DNA from: Luzula sylvatica
Taxonomy: Eukaryota; Streptophyta; Magnoliopsida; Poales; Juncaceae
Direction: 5' to 3'
Length of the DNA stretch: 64,000 nucleotides
Assembly: GCA_946800325.1 (NCBI GenBank)
Contig: OX326959.1
Coordinates: forward strand, 21,458,242 to 21,522,241
In this document: piece by piece, positions 12,180 through 21,855 of the stretch
Position numbering within the stretch: position 1 is the first letter of the stretch
How the letters are laid out: each line of letters begins with the position of its first letter
Notes under the pieces: generated by a model
What the model saw: the letters and a program-made list of their open reading frames with translations, nothing else
Told to the model about the DNA's origin: nothing
Database searches by the model: none
Made by a program: the position numbers and the translations under genes

Positions 12180-14560
12180 AAGCAACACCAAATATATCGA
12201 TGAGATCGATATGATAGATGGCTTTTGGGCCGGAATTACCGTTATTAACCTTAATAGTCAAAGAACAGTTCTTAAACTTAAAGGAACGTGTTGGACACGG
12301 AAATGGTAGATTCGGGGCTCGAGGCATTGGCTTTAGTGAAAGCCGGATTCGATAAACTTTAAGAAGGAATCGAACGATATTACGTGCCTTGTGGTGGCAT
12401 GTGTAGACGCATATTTCTCAAAATTGTTTTGAGAATTCGGGTGTATATGAAAATAAAACACAACGCTCATGAAATAGTTTCAAGAGCTAGAGCGCGTTGA
12501 ATGGTTCAATGCGGCTCATAGAGTAGGTTAATTTTGAGACGCCTTATGGGTCTTTGATTAACACTCATGTGTTGATGGTACGAGATTTGATCGCCGTGAC
12601 TGAATATCATATGGATTCGATAGATAAGTTGATCCCGAAATTGCATTAGATGCGATTTAAATTTGAATTTGAGATATGGATCGGAATGGTTCCGAAGTTG
12701 TCATTTGTACAGATTTGTGGATGTGAGTATATTTCGAAATTTGATTCGGTTAAATTCAATCCCAAATCTAAAAATTGTTCGTTTATGACATATATCCTTA
12801 AGGAAACTAAAGGGTATTAGTTCTAATGTCCCGACGAAAATAAGATTTTCGTGGCTCGAAGAGATGCCTTCTTGGAGGAGGACTCGATGCACACAAGTTT
12901 GAAACTTGATGTTGCTAATCTCTATGCGGGCTTGTGGGAGTAGAATAAATCTCGAAAGAATTTGAGATCTGAAAATGAACATTTTACCGATGAATGTTGA
13001 CACGACTTCATCAAGAGTTGATGAATATGAGTCGAACACACAAATGAATTATTTGTAGATCAAGTAGGCTATATCATAAGCCGGTAAATACGGATTTACC
13101 GTGGCTAATGATGATAGATGGAAATCATATGATGATTCGATATCCTACATGGATGCTATGAAAGGTTGATTCCACATGACATGATGTCATGAATTCTGAG
13201 ATTCGATCCATGTAAAATTATCAAGTTTAGAACTTGATTTCATTACTTTCTGGGTTAGACCCGTGAAATGTGAGTGGGTTTTTCAAGATGAAGAACCTCC
13301 ATGGATAGGAATACGCATATATGTAAAGCGAGGCTTTTTGCGAAGAGTTTCATGCAATTCATAGTCGGACTATGAAGAAACGTTTTCGCATGTTGCCATG
13401 CTTTCCCATTCTCGAAATTCTGCTTGCCATAATCGCGTATTATGACTATGTGATGTGGCAAGATGAATGTCAAAACCGAATTTCTTAACAGAAATTTTAT
13501 TTAAGGATGTGTACTTGACACAACCTTACGGTTTTGTCGATTCATAAGAATCGGAAATAGGATATGCACGCTTTAACGATCCATATGATGGATTAAAGAA
13601 TGTTTCTCAGAATTGGAATATTCGTTTTGACGAAGTTATAAACAGTTATAACATGGTCGGACCGAATGAAAAACTTTGTGTACACATGAAGGTTAGTGGG
13701 AGCTGTGTTATATTTCTTGTAACGACAAAGGATTTAGACGAGACCGCTTATGAATTAAGCGTGAAGATCAGTAGGATAGATCTAAGAAGTTCCTCGTTCT
13801 ATGTTATAGCCAATATATCGACATATTGTTGAAAATGGTTTTCAACATATAACTCCTTGGAGGAGTTAAATTAAAATGTCGAATGGCAGAAATTTTCTAC
13901 GGCTCGATGTGAGACATCAAGTAGGGCGAAAATAAAAATATGATGCTTTGCATTCGATGTGAGGATCTATTATATCTGTCATGATATGTATGTGGCTATA
14001 TGTCGTATGGATGAAGCGTCTAGTTCACCGTCAATAAAAATCATGGGAATCACATGAGTTTGAATGTAATTCGATTACATGAGACTAACTCTTGTGAATG
14101 TATAATGGTTATACAAATATATACATAATGATTATGTATATTTAAACCCATCAGGATTTGTATTGATAGAGGTGAAGTTTATCCTTGAATACTTTGCGAA
14201 AGAATTCAGGATTTTTATCTATAATGGTGTGGAGGACGTGTTGGTTATAAAGAGTTATAACAACAACAGTTTCCAAAGATTAAGCACGTCCAAATATGTA
14301 GCACGACTTTCGATCACAAAGTGTGTACATGTTTTGCTTAAATGAAAACACGGTTATGTGGAATGGTTCCACAAGACCAATAGTTTATGATTCTATTTAC
14401 GGAGGCGAGTATATTGCGGCTATTAATTGCAAAAGGAAGTGGTATGGATCAAGGATACATGACCAAACTCTAGTAGCCACGAGTTATCGGATTTATGGTT
14501 GTTTATTGCGTGAAACGCAATAGTACAAGCCAAAAATGCCGAGGTCACAACCACTTCTAG
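12180..14560 (+). pseudogene. Decayed Copia-A gag-pol
   Basis: Fragments only. The gag start matches Copia-B gag at about 12180 (TCAAGCAACACCAA). An RT piece reading DVYLTQPYGFVD lies at 13506-13541, and an RNase H piece reading EYIAA at 14406-14420. In between are frameshifts, stops and deletions; no frame longer than about 130 codons survives. Integrase is not recognisable. Confidence 0.7.
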
Positions 14561-15928
14561 CCAATACTCAGAAAATTTCATTTGATCCATGAAATTTTGT
14601 GAAAAGTTGTGATCGTAGGAATTGGAAATGTTCCAATCCTGCTGAAGATTAACACTAGCGGGAACGTACGGAACCGTTTACAAAACCGCTCTCTCTAGTC
14701 GCGCGTGACTGTCATGCGATGACTATGGGTATGGAGATACCTAAAGGAGGAAGAAGAGAGTAGAGTGTAGTTATCTAATACGATAGTCCTCGCAGGTTGT
14801 GGGTATGGAGATACCCATAGGTAAACGTTGTATCACTCAAATACTTAATCCGTATGAATGCATCCCTTTTAAAATTTTTGTTGAATTAAATTTTCATGCA
14901 TTCACCTTATATGAAAACTGTGTGCGGGGTTGTGTAATATGATTACATGAACCTTGATTTGAACTTGTGTGGACGTCGACATGGTTGAGGACTATGTGCA
15001 GCAAAACCGTCACACTTAAAGTGTCATTTCTAAACATCCCTAGTCGCGGGTCAGTTTGCTTAAGAGAGAAGCATTTCTATTACAAGGGAATAGACTGAAC
15101 GCGTACACTAGTACGTTTGCCAAGGAGATGATTATGTTTTGCTAATCATGGGACAAGGTGCTTGTCGAATCGGGAACGTAGATATATGTTAGGTTACATG
15201 TATTGGATATGACCGAAGCCGCGAGATCATGACATGGTTTAGTCATTATGGATGAACTCGCGACGAGTAGGGTATTAGGTTCTTCAAACTTGAGGGGATC
15301 ATTGATTGAGTTACGTGCGTAACACAATGCTTTGATATGATCTTACGCTCACCGTAACAGGGAGTTAAAAGGGTCATCATTGGGTATTGTCCGAAACACG
15401 GAATTCAATGTGAGTCTCCAAGATAGGAATTGTTTATTCCGAAAGGAAGAGATATCTCTTAGGAGCCGCTCGATGAGTTGATTAACGAAAACCGTGGCCA
15501 CGGTCAATGGTATTAATGGTTAATATCGTTTGAAATTTGTTAACTCAACTCGGAATCGGGGAATAAATGTAGTTAATCAAATTATAAGGATGACTATTAC
15601 CATGCCTTTTGATTAACGGATATCGCGAACAAAATAACTAATAACCGCTATTCGAGATAGGCACAATGATCACAATCATTATTCGTTTAACATGGGTAGC
15701 TATGATGGAGTGACTAGATCCCGCTCATGAGCTTGTAGGCATTGGAAACAACCTACTGCCATCGTTAAGTCGAACCTACATGGTCACACAACGAGTCGTA
15801 CTAAGTCGGGCTTGATCATAAAATCGGCACATTGGATGTGCATAGCTTGGTATTTGATACGCGAGCTATATTCTCTAAAATCGTGCATATTGGATATGCA
15901 TGAGTACCTTTTAGGTAGATCTGAAATT

Positions 15929-15939
15929 GAGTGGGAGAC
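15929..15939 (+). other. Copia-A polypurine tract
   Basis: AGTGGGAGAC directly before the TGAAAG start of the 3' LTR, the standard position and form for plus-strand priming in plant copia elements. Confidence 0.85.
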
Positions 15940-16601
15940 TGAAAGAAATACAGTTTCGGATCAACCGTAAAAGTGTACATGTGGATGAACGAATGTAAGC
16001 GTACATTTGGAGCCATAACTTTCAGTAGGAAAATCCAATTTGAATGGTTCAAATTGGGTTAGATAGATAATTAGATTATCTATAACCTTCATGTAGAAAT
16101 ACATTTCATATGAACGAAATATCAGTGTCGTTTATGTGAAATACCGAAAGGGTGCAACAGTATGACATACAGTTAGTAAAACAGTCATAACTTTTTCATA
16201 CGAACTCCAATTGGGCTGGGACAAATTGAGTTTTGTAGATAATTAGATTATCTACAACTTTCATGTTAGGTGATTTTCTGTCAGAGAAATTTGTCAATTT
16301 CGTCTGGACAGAATACTGACCAGGTTCATGCAGTTTTCTGTGTGAAAAGGTGTATATTGGATATACATGCCTTTTGGCTAACCCTAATCCTATTAGATAT
16401 AAATAGGATACTTTCTCTCTCATCACTGAGCAATTGATTACAATTCTAAGCAACTCACGAAATTCTACAGAATTATCATGCCTAATACACAAGAGAAAAG
16501 AGCAAATTCAGATTTGATCTTTCGTGAGTGAAAATGTGCGAAGAGAGAGAATAGAGAATCGATTAGATCGAGCAAGTTCGCCGGTGCATCGTCTAGGCAG
16601 G
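15940..16601 (+). repeat. Copia-A 3' LTR, first part
   Basis: Matches 9873-10534 with about 20 substitutions. It is interrupted after GCAGG by the solo LTR; the second part resumes after the duplicated GCAGG. Confidence 0.92.
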
Positions 16602-18380
16602 TGTTAGGGAATCCGGGCAACTTTATTGCAATCACATTTCGCAGCGAAACTTACCCGAACCCCTTAAGCCATGGATCTGTGTATCGCTAATTAGATACGA
16701 AGGAAGAGTTTCAAGATTTTCACCTCAGATTTAGTTCAAATCTGGTTGAAGGAAGCTTGCAGAGATCACGTAGGTATGCTCGATCCGGCACCACCCTCTA
16801 TCGGTGTCCACACGCGACTCGTCTAGACTGGATGTGAAGACCTCCGATGCTAGTCGGATCCTTCCTCCCTTCAGAAAATCTACTTGGCTTCTCTTTTCTT
16901 TCACAAAGAAATTCTGCCCCAAGCTTCACTCTTTTCTATCACTACTGAGAAAACTATTTTCTCTTCTCTTTTTAACTCTCCAAAAAAACTCTTTTCTTTG
17001 AGTCAAAAATCTGTTCTAGAAAAATGAGTGAATCTATACTTCTCTTTCATCAAGAGCTTTTGTGTGTATTAATCATCGAGTGGGAAAAAACTCTTTTCTT
17101 CCCACCCACTATCTTTCATCCAAGGAATGATATCCTGAGCATTAATACCATGCACCCATATATGCATGTAGCATTCATTTAATGCTTTACACCTTCTGTT
17201 CGAACAGATTAATATCCTCGTTCGAACAGAATAATATCCACGTTCGAACATAATAATATCCTGATTCAAACTGAATAATATCTATCTTCCTGATTTTCTG
17301 TGTCCAGTCCGAACTTGTCTTTGTGTGTGACCCTATAGGTTTATTTAATGTTGGCAGCATATCAAATCTCTATTTAAATATGCAAATCATAGTTGGCCTC
17401 TAGCAAGGCATTATGACTACCCAAATTAAATAAATGATTTGTGATCATAACCTATTTATCAAATAGATAAATTACTAGCTCTCTTGTTCATGCGATATCT
17501 GTTGATCAAAGACATGGTCAAATGTCATCCTTTCTAAATCAACTTAACTCTTTCCCGATATAGAATTAGATTGAATGTTCAATTAGTATTAACAACACAT
17601 GTTAATCTTATTGAGCGTGGCCACGCATTTCCTTCAATCCTAATTCATCAGGGGGCCCTGAGAGATATCTCTTTCAATCATGAAAGGAACAACTTCCATC
17701 TTGGTTATTCACATCCTCCAACATGCTTCATGTAATACCCAATGATGATCTTGATTACCCGGTTAAAGATAACAAAGAAACATATCTAAGTATCACAATT
17801 CACATGTGAGAAATCTAATGATAACCTCAGGTCAAAGAACTAAAATTCTATTTGTTTATGAGAATATATATAATGACAATAACCATGTATATTCTCATAA
17901 GTTGGTCAGTCCAATATTTAGTCTCTAATACATATCTATATTCCATATTTGACATCACTACATCTCTATGTATTCCATGTCCATGATCAATAAAACATAA
18001 TCATCTCATATGCGAATATACTGGTGTACATATATATTCTATTTCCTTAGACATGTATATCTCTATATACATCATATATATGACCAGGGACATTTAGAAT
18101 CGTATTACGTTCATTGATACAGTTTTACTATCATAATCACATATTATGATGATGTATAAACTAGTGATACAATTCAAGGCTTATTCACATATTCCTAAAT
18201 ATGTTAAACAACCAGTACACGTATTAAATGAAACTTTAATCAAATACATATAGTATTAGTTTAACAACACATAAATAATAACTATCCTTTGTTTACATAC
18301 AAGATAAACAGTTTAGCCTAGGGTATTATTTAGATCAGCCCAGGGCATTATTTCATTCAGCCTAGGGCATTATTCCTTCA
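16602..18380 (+). mobile_element. Solo LTR, 1779 bp, nested in Copia-A 3' LTR
   Basis: Starts TGTTAGGGAATCC, ends TTATTCCTTCA, and is flanked by the exact 5-bp duplication GCAGG (16597-16601 and 18381-18385). No primer site, purine tract or gag-pol is present, so it is a single LTR left by recombination between the two LTRs of a former element. Length and TGTTAGG start suggest a copia lineage with long LTRs; the lineage is inferred. Confidence 0.9.
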
Positions 18381-18385
18381 GCAGG

Positions 18386-18760
18386 TGCATCCGCGACCGA
18401 CGTCTTACGAATCAACGTGGATACAAGTAGAGGAGCGACATTTGTGGCTCTTCGATTGTGATCGACTCGAGTGAGAAAGACGGTGGAAACGCTTGGACGC
18501 ACGAGGACGAATTCGAGTGAACCGGCGTAGTTAACGAGTGGTGGAAGATGCGTGGTGTGGGACGCGCGAATTGTCACCAACGTGACAGGAGATAGAAGGC
18601 GGCGATCAACCCTTCGTGTGCCATCAATTTGGCACTGGTATAGATCTATCCTTCTATTTGCATCGTACCCTCGAAGTCATGGCGTGATCTCGGGAATCGG
18701 AGAATCGGACCGGGCCTTCATTCCGCTGCGCGGGCCCGGGGTCGAGGATATTCTCCTACA
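18386..18760 (+). repeat. Copia-A 3' LTR, second part
   Basis: Continues the LTR after the solo LTR, matches 10535-10909 with a handful of changes, and ends CTACA before the TTCTT target duplication. Confidence 0.9.
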
Positions 18761-18765
18761 TTCTT

Positions 18766-19300
18766 AATATGCTATTTTATATAAACGATATACTATTTCG
18801 AATTGAGTGTTGAAGAAAGTTATCATCCGTTGTTCTCATGAACGTACCCTAAAGAACGACATCTCCGAATTATCTTGGGGTATTTCTTATAGTCTGCACG
18901 AACAGACGGAATAATGTCTAAGATCAGCGTTCACGTGATTCGAGTAAAAGGTTTCAGTTTTGTTCTATAAAAAACATGACTAAAAGCGAGCTCCCGAGCC
19001 CCTTTCCCATTTCTCACTCGTCCATACGTCCATACGGCTGAAATCTCACAATGCTTTTCCCCTCACCTCTTCTCTGCCAGTTTTGGTGTGCCGATCAACA
19101 ACTAATCAACCACCAATGCTAGACAGATCACGATTGACCAGGAGCCACCGATGACAGTTCTAGTACGCTGATCCGTAGTCAGCGCTGTGTGGACAGATCC
19201 AGATCGATCCATCTCCGAATGATAGAGCTACCTTTAAAAGACGTGCTAAATCGACGCTACTCGGCCAGGAGAAAAAAAATGAAGTGAAAGATCGAAAATT
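18766..19300. other. Unassigned sequence between Copia-A and the SINE
   Basis: Moderately GC-rich from 18950 (CCCCTTTCCC, CCTCACCTC words) and could be an old promoter or 5' UTR. No open frame with recognisable content on either strand. Confidence 0.3.
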
Positions 19301-19465
19301 AGATCGGGCCATCGCAGCCAATGGGCTCATGACCCAGTGGTTGGGTGTGAGACAAAAATCACATATGTCGTCAGAGGTTGTGCATTCGAGTCCCATTTAC
19401 ATCAATGAATGGTGGACCACCGAGCCTTCTCCATTTACTTGTTTTAAAGATCGGACCATCGCCGC
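19301..19465 (+). mobile_element. Short tRNA-derived SINE with flanking duplication
   Basis: The 129-bp body (19319-19447) has an A-box-like ATGACCCAGTGGTTGGG near 19329 and a B-box-like GGTTGTGCATTCGAGTCC near 19377, the spacing expected of a tRNA-type polymerase III promoter. It is flanked by 18-bp direct repeats starting AGATCGG (19301-19318 and 19448-19465) with two mismatches. No long A tail; the body ends TTGTTTTAA. Confidence 0.5.
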
Positions 19466-21680
19466 ATATTTGTGTTAGACTTGAGGAAGGAGAGAACATA
19501 ATGAATTACCGTTTGTGATTAGAGAAGTCATTCGATTTGGGGACACTATTTTCCATACAATTGGCTTTTGAGGGGTATTTGATATGAGGATTCGGTGATC
19601 CGGGGATATAATCAAGGTGCTCGACGAAATGTCCCATGATGGTAACTAAAGTGTTCGGCGAAATTCCACGACCAAGAATCAAGTATCAAGGATGTAACCG
19701 TGGGGTTCAAAGAATTGCTCGAGTAGAGAAATTACGAGTTACGAAGTGATGGAGAAGCGATATCGAAGGTGTTCGACCAAATGCCTTAAATAGAATTTAA
19801 CAGGCCAAACTGGTCGTGAGATGAAGGAGAATGATGACGATGATAAGTATTCAGATTTGGGTACGGATATGTGAGATTTCGAGGGTCTTGGTGAGGGAAA
19901 CGGGTATGGTGATACTTGTTGATGGATGTTACAAGATCGACACGAATAACGATTAGAATTGCACGCAATTTTGGTGTGAGTACGTTATTCCAAAATTTAT
20001 TAAGTTTTCCTTAGGATAATTATTTTTGTTAGTCGTTCCAAGAGATTATATCTCTTATGTTTGGGTCTAAGGTGGTGATTGAGCAAAGATTCTTTCGAAG
20101 TTGCTGTAGTTTTACAAATTAGAGACCATTTAGCAAATATTATATCACGTCTCTTTTGTATACCGAGACGGAGCTAAGTGTTCATATTAGTTTATAATAA
20201 TTGTAGAAAATTCAATATTTTTGGGGCTGGATAAAATCTATTAACTTCTTACACTGTATTTATTATAAAAAATAAGGACCTTTGAGGAACTATATCTATT
20301 ATAAAATAGAAACCTTTGAGGAATTCAACCTTTTGTGTACTATTAATGTTTTGTTTTATTATCTAATTTAAAAATATTTCTTAGTCTTATTACAAGCCAA
20401 TCTCTAATTTAAAAATATTTCTTTAGTATAATTTCATTATTCATGTTGATTTTTTTTTCCAGGTAAATTAATATAAGGAGGAAAGTGCAATTTAGTACCT
20501 CAAAAAATTGTGAATTTAATTTGACGGATTCAATGATTTTTTTTGTTGAAATGTAAAAATATGGCATTTCAAATTGTAGGCAGGGCCGAAAATTTATTCA
20601 CACTGAAGTATTTCTTCACGATGAATGGTTACAAAAATGACCTCGTCCATGTTATAAATTATTAGCAACTCCAATTAAATCACAAATTCTGCAAATCCAT
20701 GTTTCAGCCACTCTAATTTCCCCCTTTCAAAATTATTTTCAAATTTTGAAATGTCATTTCTTCATTAAGGAAACAAAATTCATGTTGTTTATATGGGTTA
20801 GGATGTTTGAATGATACATTGTTATTTATGAGTAACTATTTTATTTGTATAATGATTATTTTTTGTTTAAAGCTCTAGTCTCAAATTTGATAACTCTTTA
20901 TCTTTCATTTATTTTACACTGTACAATGTTTGGAGGTAACACGTGAAATTATAATTATAATATAATAATTAACACATGAAATTGTTTAAAGCTCTCGTGT
21001 CTTTTGTTCCTAACGACAAATTTGTATTTGTTCTTCTCCCCTCTTTCCTTTCCTTTTTTGCTTTTTCATTTTGGCTGCACCAAATTGGAGATCACAGAAC
21101 CCTATTGGAGAAGCCACGAATCTATTGCTCTTTTTTTTTTCTTTTTTTCTTTTCTTCTATGAATCTACTCATATTTCATTTTCTAGATCTACAGCTCTCC
21201 AATCTAGCTAAACTTGGACATGACTCCCTCGAATACACAATACTAAATGGATACTTCCAGTTTCACATTAATTGGAGGCATCATTTTGTATTGTATTATT
21301 ATTCAGTCCTTTATTCAAGTTATCTCTTCCTTGCAAGATATTTCACCTCTTCCAATTTCTATCAATCTTTACACCAATCTCTGATACTTGGCATTACTTG
21401 CTCCTAAAGTGAGGCATCAAGACATCAATTAGCTCTTCTGTACTTTGTTCTTTCCTCTTTGTTCAAGCTTTTATTGTTCCTCAATGCTCTTGGCATTACT
21501 TCTCTTGTATCATCGAAGAAAATGAACTTCTCCTCCTCCTCCTCCTCCTCCTCCTCGTTCTTCTCGTCCTCCTTCTCCTTCAAGCAGTTCGCTTAAATTA
21601 GTAGTTTCCTCGATTTCTTCTTTTCTCTATACTCATTTCTGTTTGTGTCCTTTTCCCCTCGTATATCTGGTGTAACTATA
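19466..21680. other. Upstream region of the NLR
   Basis: AT-rich and without a supported gene. One long open frame near 21.0-21.4 kb is T-rich and codes only hydrophobic, low-complexity sequence. A CTC/TCC run sits at 21530-21556. The last few hundred bases are C/T-rich, like a plant promoter and 5' leader. Confidence 0.4.
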
Positions 21681-21725
21681 ACCCCCCCACCACCACCCCA
21701 CACACACACACCACCACCACCACCA

Positions 21726-21779
<54 letters not shown>
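21681..21779. repeat. Compound CCA / CA microsatellite before the NLR
   Basis: C-run, CCA repeats, then about 25 CA units, ending 76 bp before the NLR start codon. It probably lies in the 5' leader or core promoter. Confidence 0.9.
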
Positions 21780-21781
<2 letters not shown>

Positions 21782-21855
21782 CTGAAACAAGGGTCTAAAT
21801 CGTTCCTTCATTTTCTTCTCCTCTATTTTATTAATCTTTCAATTTGAATCCATAA

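Larger units (their letters stand above)
9873..18760 (+). mobile_element. Copia-A, complete Ty1/copia element, coding-dead
   Basis: Both LTRs start TGAAAGAAATACAG and end CTACA, and the element is flanked by TTCTT at 9868-9872 and 18761-18765. An initiator-Met primer site follows the 5' LTR and a purine tract precedes the 3' LTR. The 5' LTR is 1037 bp. The 3' LTR is also 1037 bp once the nested solo LTR and its duplicated 5 bp are removed. By eye the LTRs differ at about 26 sites (about 2.5%), yet the 5-kb interior holds only fragments of gag and RT/RNase H broken by many stops and deletions. It looks like a copy mobilised by another element's proteins. Confidence 0.92.

Noticed and set aside
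19319..19447. A functional tRNA gene
   Set aside because: Box-like sequences are present but no cloverleaf with acceptor pairing could be drawn; flanking direct repeats favour a SINE.
20976..21407. 143-codon open frame upstream of the NLR
   Set aside because: T-rich, hydrophobic low-complexity translation (FFFLFFF runs), no motif, and located in the likely promoter/leader of the NLR.
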